Origin: Bacteroidales bacterium
GTDB lineage: Bacteria > Bacteroidota > Bacteroidia > Bacteroidales > JAFGHD01
Assembly: GCA_016927695.1 (NCBI GenBank)
Contig: JAFGME010000051.1
Span: 1-33,035 of the forward strand
Length of the DNA: 33,035 nt
Direction of reading: 5' to 3'
How positions within the stretch are numbered: the first letter of the stretch is position 1; the number at the start of each line of letters is the position of its first letter. Below the pieces are notes generated by a model. The model saw only the letters and a program-made list of their open reading frames with translations, was not told where the DNA came from and made no database searches. Of the stretch, positions 7,840-16,698 are shown in pieces. Position numbers and translations under genes: made by a program.

Positions 7840-9429
7840 ATGATGAAAAAATCAGAAGGCTTTTCAGGCGTCTTTATCGTGGCAGTGATTTTGTCCATCC
7901 TCCTGCTTACGGGTTGTTCAACCTCTGATTACCAACCTCCCGAAGCGGTGTTGAGCATACTTGAAAAATCAGGAGATAACCGCAAAAACCTGGAGGAAGT
8001 CATTGAGCATTTCAGCAACAAAAAACAGGTTATTCAACAAGAGGCTGCCTTTTTTCTGATATCCAACATGGAAGGCCAGGGCTACATTGAATATTCTTTG
8101 AAAAATGAAAACAATGAAATCCTGAATTTCAGCATTTTTAACTATCCAACCTACGATGATTTGCTGAAAGGATGGGACTCTATTGCGAAAAGGGAGGGCG
8201 ACATCCGTTTTACCCCCGATACTTTTACTGAGGATTACCGTGTGATTGAATCCTCATTCCTGATTAAAAACATTGACCTTGCATGCGATGCATGGGACAG
8301 GTTTCCATGGTGCAAACATGTGGATTTCGAAAGTTTTTGTGAATATATCCTGCCATACAGGGGCAGCAATGAACCACTGGAAAACTGGCGGAAATATTTT
8401 TATAACGAACTCAGATGGGTGGCCGATTCTGTAAAAAATCCGTCTGATCCTGTGGAAGCGGCCATCCTGGTCAACAATTATATCATGTCGTGGTTCCGGT
8501 TTGATCCGCGTTATTACAAGCATCCCACCGACCAGGGACTGAATGAAATGCTCAGCGGAAAAATGGGAAGATGCGAAGACATGACGAACCTGGCCATTTA
8601 CGCAATGCGCGCATTAGGCATTCCTGTTATGGCAGATTTTACCCCTTATTGGGCCAATACAGGCAACAACCACGCCTGGAATGCTATTCTCGGCAACAAC
8701 GACAGCATCATCATCTTCATGGGGGGCGAAGCCAACCCGGGCAGCTATACCCTCACCAATAAAATGGCCAAAGTGTACAGAAAAACCTTTGCCATCCAAC
8801 CCGGATCTGTGGCTGTGAAACTGCCGGCAAACGAAACACCGCCGCCTTATCTTGACAAAAAAAACATTACGGATGTTACTGAGCAATATGCAAAGGTTGC
8901 TGATGTCAGTCTTAATATCACCGAAAATATACCCGACAGCCTTACTTTTGCTTACCTGTGTGTTTTCAACTCCGGCAAATGGAAAGCCATAACAGGTTCA
9001 AAAATCATTGACGGCCGGGCTGAATTTCGCAAAATGGGAACAAGCATTGCTTATCTGCCTGCCTTTTATCAGAACAAAGAAATAATTCCGGCAGGAAACG
9101 CATTTATTCTTGACACAGCAGGAAAGGTTCTCAGACAGATTCCCGACTTAAAAAACAAAACTGCATTGCACCTCACTGAAACTACAACCACCGCATTCGA
9201 CCATTCCTCGGAAACCAACAGTATGCAAAAGCTGATCCCGGGTTTAGAGTATACATTATATTATTGGAACGGCTCATGGAAAATGCACAACACACTGCCT
9301 TTCAAAGGTGAAAAACTCATTTTCAGGGATGTTCCTTCCGGGGCCTTTTATTGGTTACAGGCAGAAAATACACGAAAAGAAGAAAGAATATTTACCGTGA
9401 ACCCTGAAGGTCATCTTTCATGGTATTAA
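7840..9429 (+). CDS. Transglutaminase-like domain lipoprotein
   Basis: A 529-residue lipoprotein. The N-terminal hydrophobic helix ends in a lipobox (LLLTGC, Cys about residue 26). A transglutaminase-like core carries the expected residues: Cys about 245 in GRCEDMTNLAIYAMRALGIP, His about 278 in GNNHAWNAI, and a candidate Asp about 288 in NNDS. The last ~230 residues look beta-rich (VSLNITENIPDSLTFAYLCV; IAYLPAFYQNKEIIPAGNAF). Similar proteins are common in Bacteroidota and are anchored outside the inner membrane. Fold members can be peptidases, crosslinking enzymes or amidases, so the substrate is unknown. ATG 7840 is followed at once by another ATG. The gap to the Bat operon suggests a separate transcript. 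Confidence 0.85.
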   Translation: MMKKSEGFSGVFIVAVILSILLLTGCSTSDYQPPEAVLSILEKSGDNRKNLEEVIEHFSNKKQVIQQEAAFFLISNMEGQGYIEYSLKNENNEILNFSIFNYPTYDDLLKGWDSIAKREGDIRFTPDTFTEDYRVIESSFLIKNIDLACDAWDRFPWCKHVDFESFCEYILPYRGSNEPLENWRKYFYNELRWVADSVKNPSDPVEAAILVNNYIMSWFRFDPRYYKHPTDQGLNEMLSGKMGRCEDMTNLAIYAMRALGIPVMADFTPYWANTGNNHAWNAILGNNDSIIIFMGGEANPGSYTLTNKMAKVYRKTFAIQPGSVAVKLPANETPPPYLDKKNITDVTEQYAKVADVSLNITENIPDSLTFAYLCVFNSGKWKAITGSKIIDGRAEFRKMGTSIAYLPAFYQNKEIIPAGNAFILDTAGKVLRQIPDLKNKTALHLTETTTTAFDHSSETNSMQKLIPGLEYTLYYWNGSWKMHNTLPFKGEKLIFRDVPSGAFYWLQAENTRKEERIFTVNPEGHLSWY

Positions 9430-9748
9430 ATCCAGAAAAAAAATTTGTTCAAGGTGTCGGCCCTGAAGTCCGGCTCCGCCGAAAACTGATTATTCCTTGC
9501 CGTATACTGATTATTTCTTTAATTTTCTCAAAATTCTGTTATTTTTGTATGTTTGCCACATTAAAAATGTTTTGGACTTCAATGAGCACATGAAGGCAAA
9601 ATAATGTGACGTAATCTGTAGAAAACAGATATATAGGCTTTGTTGAAATTTTTTTATGTATAGTTCTTTGCTGTAATAAAAAAAGGTGTAACTTGTGCCT
9701 CAATTTTTAAGAATGTAATATCAATAAAATAATACAAACGCGACAGAT
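9430..9748. other. Intergenic stretch, long AT-rich leader
   Basis: There is no convincing gene in these 319 bases; the ATG-led frames on the plus strand end within ten codons. It holds two overlapping -7-like boxes at 9540-9555, a small inverted repeat (ATCTGT 9614-9619, ACAGAT 9625-9630) and a T-run at 9648-9656. It probably carries the promoter and leader of the secreted protein gene at 9749. Confidence 0.6.
9548..9555 (+). promoter_or_regulatory. Possible -7 box (TATGTTTG) for the 9749 gene
   Basis: TATGTTTGCC matches the Bacteroidota -7 consensus TAnnTTTG. TATTTTTG at 9540-9547 directly precedes it and also matches. No TTG lies at the proper distance. If used, the transcript would have a leader of about 190 bases. 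Confidence 0.35.
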
Positions 9749-12700
9749 ATGAAAAAAAGAGTATTACCCTTTGTTTTCTTGATTTTATTGCTGGCCGGAT
9801 CAGGCGTCATTACTGTATCATCCATTTTCAATGATCACGAAACCGATCCTTTGTCCAACCCTGTGACCACTACAGGTACATTTACAAAGGCCAAAGAGTT
9901 CCTTTCCAAAGTCAGAAACAACCAGACTACAGGAATTCTTCAGCCAGGGGATGTCATCAGGGCCAGGGAGCAGGCAGGAAAACTTGAAAACTTCAAATCA
10001 ACCGATTTCAACTGGATGAGTATGGGCCCCAACAACATCGGCGGACGCACCAGGGCCATTGTTTTTGACAACAGGGATTCCGAACTGAAAACCATTTATG
10101 CGGCAGGCGTTACGGGAGGCATATTCAAGTCCACCAACTATGGCGCTACCTGGAACAATATTGATGGTAGCGAAACAGGGCTCTATGTAACCTGCATGTT
10201 GCAGGCGCCCGATAATTCAATCTATGCCGGAACAGGTGAGGGCTTTAACCTCCAGGATTATTCACCTCTGGGCGATCTGGGATATAGCGGAGGATTTGTC
10301 GGTAAAGGAATCTTTAAAATAGACGGGAACGACAACATTTCCCCTGTTCAGGGAACGCAACCCACACCCAATTCAGGCGATGCCGAGTGGGCATATATCA
10401 ACGATATAGCGCTTGCTTCTGATGGCAAATTATGGGCAGCCACCAATACTGGGGTTAAAACACAAACCGGAACCGGTTGGGTATATGCCCAATACACCGA
10501 TTCCACAGGCACACACGACCTTATGGGCCTTGCCTCCGACATCAAAGCAGGAAGCAACGGTGTTGTTATTGCCGCAGTAGATGGGAAGGCCTATGTTTCA
10601 ACCGGCGGCAGCGCCGGCGGGTTTATCTGTGTTTCTACCGGAGAAGAAGATAAACTTTCTGCCGAAGGCGTCGGAAGAATCGAATTTGCCATAGCCCCTT
10701 CAAACCAGGATATTATTTACGCCCTTACCGCCAAAGACAGCGACAAGAGCCTTGAAAATATTTATCTCTCGGAAGACAAAGGCGTTACCTGGAGAGTGGT
10801 TGCTCCGGGAGGCTCAAACACCTTAAATATTCTTGGCTCCTATTACCTTGATGGAGCTACAGTTAAGTATTACTACCAGGGTGATTACTGTAACGCCATT
10901 ACAGTTTTCCCACAGAACCCCTATAAAATCCTTGCCGGCGGTGTGAATCTCTGGATGGGTGAAAAAGTGAATGAAACAGGATATTTTTCCTGGGCACAGA
11001 AATCCATCGGCGAAGACGGATTCATGTTCGACCCTACCTACGCTCATGTTGACCATCATACTTATGTTTTCAGACCGGATTCCAGCAATGAGTTCCTGAT
11101 CGGCTGCGACGGGGGTGTTTTCAAAGCGGTTATCGCCAGCAATGAATACGTATTCGAAGGAATAAACACCAATTTTACAACTTCGCAGTTTTATAATGTA
11201 GCCCCGACCATCAACCTCAATTTCTTTATGGGGGGAACGCAGGACAACGGCACAACCCTGGTTAGAGAACAGAACAACCAGATGGTCGGAAGCGACATGT
11301 GGCTTTTCAATATTTTAAGAGGCGCCGGCGATGGCGGCTTCTGCGCCGTTTCTTCCATGGAAAAATATATCTCGAATGAAGGTTATTTTTATCCTGTTTC
11401 TTTCTATTCCACAAGCCCTAATAGAAGCAATGATGCACTCATCGACCGGATGAGAAGATCGGAAACCTTCGGCTTCGATTTTTCCCTCAACTTCCTTGAT
11501 GATGACATCATAAGCAACAATTTCCTTACCCCGATGATCCTCTGGGAAAGCTATAATGATATTAACAGTGAGCTGACAACCAGTTGGGTCGCTGATAAAG
11601 ACTATAATGCCGGGGAAACGGTAACTGTAAGATCCCGGAACTTTGACTACCCATTCTCACACACTCTTGAAAACAATGTTACAGAAGGGGATACAATTAC
11701 AGTTAAGGACATTATTACCACCCGCCTTTTTATCGGAGGCGTTGATGCTGCCGCAAAAGAAATATGGATGACAACCGATGCTCTGCTTTTCAATGTTACC
11801 CCTGAATGGTTCCTCATTTCAAATACTGCAAACGGCGGATTCAACGGCACACCTTCATGTATGGCTTACTCTGCCGATGCCAATTATCTATTTGTGGGCA
11901 CGTATGAAGGTTTGCTTTACAGGATATCCAATATTGCTTCCGCATACGATTATGAGGAGGCTGACGTGAGAAGTTCACAATGCATCATTGCCACCGATGA
12001 AATTGAGTTTATTGCAGGAGGTAATTCCCAGGCAATAACTTCGGTTTCCATTGATCCGGCGAATGCAAATAAAGTGCTGGTTACCCTGGGCAACTATGGC
12101 AATGCCAATTATGTGTATTATACCTCCAACGGCCTGGCTGATTTTCCTGATTTTGAATCCGTTCAGGGAAATCTCCCACAGATGCCCGTTTATACCTCCC
12201 TGTTCGAAATGGATCCATCCAACGATCTTGCCTTGTTAGGTACGGATGAAGGAATATTTGTAACCGATAACATCTCCTCCGGAAATTGGTATCCCTCTTT
12301 GCAGGGTATCGGAAAAGTTCCGGTACTTGACATAAAGCAGCAGAAAATATTCAAGCCCAGGATCATTATCACCCATAATGCCGGAACAGCGCTGGAGTAT
12401 TACGAATGGTTCTCCGAAACCGCCAATTATGGCGTTATTTATGTTGCCACTTACGGAAAAGGAGTTTTTGCCGATTCTACGCTCTTTATACCTCTTGGCA
12501 CTGAAGAATCAACGGTTTCCAACAGAGACATCAGCAACCTGGCCTTCAGGGTTTATCCCAACCCTGTAGGTGATGAGGCAAATCTCTCATTCATCCTGGA
12601 AAACAATGCAGAGATTTCGGTAAAAATCTATGATATCAGTGGAAGAATGGTCATTGAGCAGGACTTTGGCAATATGGTTTTTGGCCTCAACCATGTTAAA

Positions 12701-12790
12701 ATGGATGTCAGTTCTTTGGTTAAAGGGGCATATATCATCCATATTAACGCAGGCAGCAAATCAGGATCTGAGAAAATTATAATCAAATAA
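9749..12790 (+). CDS. Secreted BNR/propeller-like protein with T9SS sorting domain
   Basis: A 1013-residue protein with a signal peptide (MKKRVLPFVFLILLLAGSG). Its body has Asp-box/BNR-like repeats: GGIFKSTNYGATWNNI near residue 125 and YLSEDKGVTWRVV near 340. It also has propeller-type blades such as NKVLVTLGNYGNANYVYYTS and LALLGTDEGIFVTDN. The last ~80 residues are a type A T9SS sorting domain: FRVYPNPVGDEANLSF, VKIYDISGRMV and a terminal GSEKIIIK. It should be exported by the Sec system, passed through the T9SS and attached to or released from the cell surface. No catalytic residues can be assigned; it resembles sortilin/VPS10-like or exo-glycosidase-like propellers. The next gene starts 31 bases downstream on the same strand, so the two are probably cotranscribed. 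Confidence 0.88.
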   Translation: MKKRVLPFVFLILLLAGSGVITVSSIFNDHETDPLSNPVTTTGTFTKAKEFLSKVRNNQTTGILQPGDVIRAREQAGKLENFKSTDFNWMSMGPNNIGGRTRAIVFDNRDSELKTIYAAGVTGGIFKSTNYGATWNNIDGSETGLYVTCMLQAPDNSIYAGTGEGFNLQDYSPLGDLGYSGGFVGKGIFKIDGNDNISPVQGTQPTPNSGDAEWAYINDIALASDGKLWAATNTGVKTQTGTGWVYAQYTDSTGTHDLMGLASDIKAGSNGVVIAAVDGKAYVSTGGSAGGFICVSTGEEDKLSAEGVGRIEFAIAPSNQDIIYALTAKDSDKSLENIYLSEDKGVTWRVVAPGGSNTLNILGSYYLDGATVKYYYQGDYCNAITVFPQNPYKILAGGVNLWMGEKVNETGYFSWAQKSIGEDGFMFDPTYAHVDHHTYVFRPDSSNEFLIGCDGGVFKAVIASNEYVFEGINTNFTTSQFYNVAPTINLNFFMGGTQDNGTTLVREQNNQMVGSDMWLFNILRGAGDGGFCAVSSMEKYISNEGYFYPVSFYSTSPNRSNDALIDRMRRSETFGFDFSLNFLDDDIISNNFLTPMILWESYNDINSELTTSWVADKDYNAGETVTVRSRNFDYPFSHTLENNVTEGDTITVKDIITTRLFIGGVDAAAKEIWMTTDALLFNVTPEWFLISNTANGGFNGTPSCMAYSADANYLFVGTYEGLLYRISNIASAYDYEEADVRSSQCIIATDEIEFIAGGNSQAITSVSIDPANANKVLVTLGNYGNANYVYYTSNGLADFPDFESVQGNLPQMPVYTSLFEMDPSNDLALLGTDEGIFVTDNISSGNWYPSLQGIGKVPVLDIKQQKIFKPRIIITHNAGTALEYYEWFSETANYGVIYVATYGKGVFADSTLFIPLGTEESTVSNRDISNLAFRVYPNPVGDEANLSFILENNAEISVKIYDISGRMVIEQDFGNMVFGLNHVKMDVSSLVKGAYIIHINAGSKSGSEKIIIK

Positions 12791-12821
12791 TCAGACATAA
12801 CTAATTGTAAATATATTAATT

Positions 12822-14321
12822 ATGAAAAAGACGATACACACCCTCTTTCTTGCAGTTTTCACTCTTGGGCTTTTTGCCCAAACGGATATTCTACCTCCGG
12901 CTCTTGTTTCTCCCACAAACGGTAAAGCCCATCAAATGCCCGATGTGAATCTTGACTGGAATGCCGTTTCAGGGGTAGGCCTGGTTACTTATCAGATTCA
13001 TGTTGACACAAACGATCAGTTTACTGATCCTTTTGTTTTCATGGTTAATGTTACCTCTGTAAAAATGGAAAACCTTTTGTTCGGCACATTGTATTACTGG
13101 AAAGTGCGTGCCACTGATAACACCGGCACTTCCGACTGGTCTGAGGTTTTCAGCTTTTCTACCTTTGATGAAGTCTTACTCCAGGGGCCAAATGCGGGAG
13201 CCACGGATCAGGTTCCCAATGTGAAATTACAATGGAAAAAACAGGCCAGTCAGGGCGTTCCCATGTCCGGGATCACATATTATGAATACCAGATAAGCGA
13301 AGATCCTGATTTTGCAGGTGCACCGGTTCACCAGGTCAGTTTTTCCAGTTTCGGAAGCACCGAATCATTCCACTATGGGTATGCAAGCCAGCTCCGATTT
13401 AATACTGTTTACTATTGGCGCGTCAGGGCAAAACACGATCTGGATATCACAGAATGGTCTGAGGTAAGGGATTTCACAACCCTCGAAAAAGTAACACTGA
13501 CAGCGCCGTCCGACAATGCCACCGAACAGATGCTTGATGTGAATCTCGAATGGACCGCCGTAACCGGCACCTTTGGCTATTTGTATGAGCTCTGTACCGA
13601 TCCGGCATTCAGCTTCCCCTGCATGAGCGTTACCGATACGAATATTATTGTTCCTCAGGTGCTTGATTTCGGGGAAACCTATTACTGGAGGGTTAAGACC
13701 TACCATAACATCGATACCACCGGTTGGTCGGATACGTGGAGTTTCGAAACCATCAATACGGTTTATCCAGTATCACCTGCAAATGGCGCTTTGATCGAAA
13801 ACATACTCCCGAAACTCACCTGGCAGCCGATCACCGGGATTAACAAATATGAGGTGTTATATGATGTCACCAACACTTTCACCAATCCGGAAGGCGGCAT
13901 CATCGGACCGGCATCACCCGAGTATCAGATACAATTTGTACTTGAGTTTGATGTAACCTATTACTGGAAAGTAAGGGCAATACAGGATGGGGACACTACC
14001 AACTGGAGCGCTACCTGGAGTTTCACCCCTCATATGCCATCCGCATCAGGAGAGGGCATTCTGGTCAAATCAAACATTAATGTTTTCCCAAATCCATCTG
14101 TGGGAAACCTTTCCGTAACCATTAACACCCGGCAGACTGCCGAAGTGCTTATTAAGGTTTACGACCTCCTGGGGCAGGTGTTCTACGAAGAAACTTTTGC
14201 TTTTGCCCCTGACAGAAACAGAAATGATCTCGACCTGACGGCACTCCCGAAAGGGATGTATATCATCAGCTTCACTCATGGTGAGAGGGTGTACAACGAA
14301 AAACTGATCATCAGAAAGTAA
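12822..14321 (+). CDS. Secreted four-module fibronectin-III-like protein with T9SS sorting domain
   Basis: A 499-residue protein with a signal peptide (residues 1-20, ending GLFAQ). It has four fibronectin-III-like modules, each ending in a near-copy of the same block: YYWKVRATDNTGTSDWSEVF, YYWRVRAKHDLDITEWSEVR, YYWRVKTYHNIDTTGWSDTW, and YYWKVRAIQDGDTTNWSATW. Each module opens with a LxxPxNGA-like turn followed by a xVxLxW strand. The C-terminus is a type A T9SS sorting domain (INVFPNPSVGNLSVTI, VYDLLGQVF, YNEKLIIRK). It is probably a surface adhesin or a binding partner of the large protein before it. No enzyme domain is seen. A strong terminator follows. Confidence 0.88.
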   Translation: MKKTIHTLFLAVFTLGLFAQTDILPPALVSPTNGKAHQMPDVNLDWNAVSGVGLVTYQIHVDTNDQFTDPFVFMVNVTSVKMENLLFGTLYYWKVRATDNTGTSDWSEVFSFSTFDEVLLQGPNAGATDQVPNVKLQWKKQASQGVPMSGITYYEYQISEDPDFAGAPVHQVSFSSFGSTESFHYGYASQLRFNTVYYWRVRAKHDLDITEWSEVRDFTTLEKVTLTAPSDNATEQMLDVNLEWTAVTGTFGYLYELCTDPAFSFPCMSVTDTNIIVPQVLDFGETYYWRVKTYHNIDTTGWSDTWSFETINTVYPVSPANGALIENILPKLTWQPITGINKYEVLYDVTNTFTNPEGGIIGPASPEYQIQFVLEFDVTYYWKVRAIQDGDTTNWSATWSFTPHMPSASGEGILVKSNINVFPNPSVGNLSVTINTRQTAEVLIKVYDLLGQVFYEETFAFAPDRNRNDLDLTALPKGMYIISFTHGERVYNEKLIIRK

Positions 14322-14346
14322 AGGGGTTGAATATAAGAAATTCATC

Positions 14347-14379
14347 GGGACTGTCTGAGAAAGGCAGTCCCTTTTTTTT
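14347..14379 (+). terminator. Rho-independent terminator after the T9SS pair
   Basis: GGGACTG (14347-14353) pairs with CAGTCCC (14365-14371) across an 11-base loop, followed by eight T (14372-14379). The T-run touches the stop codon of the convergent gene ending at 14378. Confidence 0.9.
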
Positions 14380-15127
14380 AATTGTATCTTTTTCCGAAGC
14401 TGAAGCCGATGTAAAAAGTCAGGAAATAATAATCGGGTTCATTGTTGGCCATGATGGGCACGGGTTCGGGAAATACATCCAGTGCAATGCCGGCATCCAG
14501 GGTTTTCACTTTAGACTTATACACGCCATAATCGAAAGACAGTCCGATCTTTGCATGCAATCCAGGATACACTCCTATTTCATCCATCCCTCTGGTTAAA
14601 GGGGCCCTGCCGAAAATATTGTCTACAAAATGAGCTTCCGGGTCATATTTCTCCTCAGTAATCTGGTATTCAAAAAAGTCAGAAGTGGGTGTAAGAATAT
14701 ACAGGTAAACCGGTTTTGCAATTCCCAGGGAAGCGCCTCCCGAGTAAGAAAACCTGAGTTCCACCCCTCCCCAATAGGGTTTACGGGTAAGCAATTTTTG
14801 CACTTCATACTGAGCCCTTAACAAATAGACGGTGTTAAGTTTACCATATACATAACTTTTGGAATTGCTGAAATAGGGATTGATGATCCTGATCTGTTTG
14901 GGTGACTTCATCTCGACAAATTCAAATCCTAAAAGCCTCTTTGAGAAAGCTGTGATGTTTTTCCCTTTGTGGAAGTTAAAACCCCATCCCTGAGAATGGA
15001 AAATAATCCCAAAACTGTGCTCCTTCAACATCACAATATTCGCAGAGGTGTCAACAGGCTGATCCTGCTGCGCCAATACCCCGAACCTCAACAGGGCCAT
15101 TGATATGATAAAAAGGAAGTATCTCAT
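14378..15127 (-). CDS. Outer-membrane beta-barrel-like protein of unknown function
   Basis: A 249-residue protein with a signal peptide (residues 1-20, ending FGVLAQ). The mature part alternates hydrophobic and polar residues in strands with aromatic ends: SFGIIFHSQGWGFNFHKGKN, GGVELRFSYSGGASLGIAKP, and a final FLTFYIGFSFGKRYN. That last strand ends near an aromatic residue, as in outer-membrane barrels. Proteins of this kind are widespread in Bacteroidota and have no known role. The gene is convergent with the T9SS pair; its stop codon lies in their terminator. No convincing promoter box is seen upstream. Confidence 0.8.
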   Translation of the reverse strand: MRYFLFIISMALLRFGVLAQQDQPVDTSANIVMLKEHSFGIIFHSQGWGFNFHKGKNITAFSKRLLGFEFVEMKSPKQIRIINPYFSNSKSYVYGKLNTVYLLRAQYEVQKLLTRKPYWGGVELRFSYSGGASLGIAKPVYLYILTPTSDFFEYQITEEKYDPEAHFVDNIFGRAPLTRGMDEIGVYPGLHAKIGLSFDYGVYKSKVKTLDAGIALDVFPEPVPIMANNEPDYYFLTFYIGFSFGKRYN

Positions 15128-15216
15128 AGTATGCTGCAGACACTTAATTTCCCAGACAAGACTTAAAACGAGGTATCAGGTCAAATATTTTCACTGATTA
15201 CCGCTACCAACTTCAA

Positions 15217-15345
15217 TCAATATTCCTGCTCTACCTGAAACTTCTTTGACTCACCGTAAGCAGGGCAGTTTTCAGTAGATTTGCAGGAAACAAGAACTAT
15301 CGAAAGAAACAAAAGAGCCGCCACAAAAACAAGTGTCCTTCTCAT
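15217..15345 (-). CDS. Small 42-residue lipoprotein
   Basis: A short frame with ATG at 15345-15343 and TGA at 15219-15217. The product has a basic start (MRRTL), a hydrophobic helix (VFVAALLFLSIVL) and a lipobox VSC with Cys at residue 21. A 22-residue mature part follows, containing CPAYGESKKFQ. The Cys-Pro-Ala-Tyr motif recurs, as I recall, in tiny Bacteroidota lipoproteins. A perfect -7 box lies 24 bases upstream. It is easily missed because of its size. The function is unknown, but the signal sequence, lipobox and promoter together make it a probable real gene. Confidence 0.75.
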   Translation of the reverse strand: MRRTLVFVAALLFLSIVLVSCKSTENCPAYGESKKFQVEQEY

Positions 15346-15368
15346 GATCCGAATTTAATATTATGTAA

Positions 15369-15376
15369 CAAAGATA
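15369..15376 (-). promoter_or_regulatory. -7 box of the small lipoprotein gene
   Basis: On the minus strand the site reads TATCTTTG, a perfect TAnnTTTG, 23 bases before the ATG at 15345. A TTG (15392-15394) lies upstream with only 15 bases between, shorter than usual. Confidence 0.5.
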
Positions 15377-15460
15377 AAACTATTTTCAACGCAAGGGAAA
15401 ACTTATTGTTATACTTTTATTGCAAATTGTTTGCCACATTTGGGATTAAAAGCATGATCG

Positions 15461-16138
15461 ATGACCAGGAAAGAACCTGTCATAGAAGAAAGCTGGAAAC
15501 AACTACTTTATAAAGAGTTTCAATCTGAATATTTCAGGCAATTAAAGGAATTTCTTGTGCTGGAGAAAAAGAAATATGTAATTTTCCCTCCGGGTCCGGA
15601 TATTTTTGCCGCCTTTAACCACACACCTTATCACAAAGTAAAAGCGGTTATCCTCGGACAGGACCCCTATCATGGAACAGGTCAGGCCAACGGCCTCTGT
15701 TTTTCGGTTAGAAAAGACATTCCCATCCCTCCTTCGTTAATGAATATTTACAAAGAACTGAAAAACGACACAGGCCTTCCGTTGCCAGGAAACGGGGATT
15801 TACAGAAATGGGCGGTGGAAGGGGTCTTGTTACTGAATGCCATTCTCACAGTGAGGGCCAATCAGCCGGGTTCACACAGAAACAGGGGATGGGAGAATTT
15901 CACCGATGCCGTCATTAAGCAGCTCTCCGAAAAAAAAGAAAAACTGGTATTCATCCTGTGGGGTAATTTCGCTCAGGCTAAAGCCGGCCTGATCAATCCC
16001 TCGAAACATTTTATCCTGAAATCTCCACATCCATCCCCCTTTTCAGCTGACAGAGGTTTTTTTGGCAGCAGGCCTTTCACCAAAACCAACATGTTTCTGG
16101 ATTCAGCCGGAATCGGTAAAATAAATTGGGAGTTATAA
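15461..16138 (+). CDS. ung: Uracil-DNA glycosylase, family 1
   Basis: A 225-residue protein, the normal length for family 1. It removes uracil from DNA in base-excision repair. The water-activating loop GQDPYHG lies at residues 66-72 with the catalytic Asp68. GLCFSV (78-83) stacks on uracil, LLLNAILTV (123-131) holds the uracil-specific Asn126, and HPSP at 190-193 is the minor-groove loop with the catalytic His190. All key residues are present. Start ATG 15461 is the first in frame; an ATG at 15454 is out of frame. It is convergent with the glutathione peroxidase gene, 8 bases apart, with no clear terminator between. Confidence 0.97.
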   Translation: MTRKEPVIEESWKQLLYKEFQSEYFRQLKEFLVLEKKKYVIFPPGPDIFAAFNHTPYHKVKAVILGQDPYHGTGQANGLCFSVRKDIPIPPSLMNIYKELKNDTGLPLPGNGDLQKWAVEGVLLLNAILTVRANQPGSHRNRGWENFTDAVIKQLSEKKEKLVFILWGNFAQAKAGLINPSKHFILKSPHPSPFSADRGFFGSRPFTKTNMFLDSAGIGKINWEL

Positions 16139-16146
16139 ATAAATCA

Positions 16147-16698
16147 TTATTCCCCTTCAATCCACTGTCTGATCTTTTCTGATCCGGGGCTTTCTTTGGG
16201 TGGAACGAAATCTATCAGTATTCCGTTTTCGTCGATCATGTATTTTTGAAAATTCCAGGTAACCTCCGAATCCATTTTCCCGTTTTTCTCTTTGCTTGTT
16301 AACCACTGGTAAAGTGGATGCATGTCATCCCCTTTCACGGAAACTTTTGACATCATCAGAAAAGTAACCCCGTAATTCACTTCACAAAACTCTTTTATTT
16401 CCCCATCGGTGCCGGGTTCCTGGTTCATGAAATTATTTGCCGGGAAACCTACAATGGTGAAGTTTTTGTCTTTATATGTACCATACAGTTCCTGCAGTTC
16501 TTTATATTGCGGGGTAAGTCCGCATTTGGATGCTGTATTAACGATCAGTACCTTTTTCCCTTTCAGGGTCGAAAAATCAAAATCCGAACCATCTATAGCC
16601 TGTACCCTGAAATCGTGAAGGGTCTGCGATTGCGCTTTCAGGTTGTTCATCATGAATCCTCCGGTGATAAAAATGGATAAAACAATCAGTCTTTTCAT
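16147..16698 (-). CDS. Glutathione peroxidase family protein, exported
   Basis: A 183-residue protein with an N-terminal signal peptide (about residues 1-23, ending NLKAQ), so probably periplasmic. It has the catalytic set of the family: Cys59 in NTASKCGLTPQYKEL, Gln93 in FPANNFMNQEPG, and Trp148-Asn149 in TWNFQKYMID. The peroxidatic residue is cysteine, not selenocysteine. Such bacterial enzymes usually work with thioredoxin rather than glutathione and reduce hydrogen or lipid peroxides. The start overlaps the stop of the YceI gene by four bases (16695-16698), so the two are one operon. Confidence 0.93.
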   Translation of the reverse strand: MKRLIVLSIFITGGFMMNNLKAQSQTLHDFRVQAIDGSDFDFSTLKGKKVLIVNTASKCGLTPQYKELQELYGTYKDKNFTIVGFPANNFMNQEPGTDGEIKEFCEVNYGVTFLMMSKVSVKGDDMHPLYQWLTSKEKNGKMDSEVTWNFQKYMIDENGILIDFVPPKESPGSEKIRQWIEGE

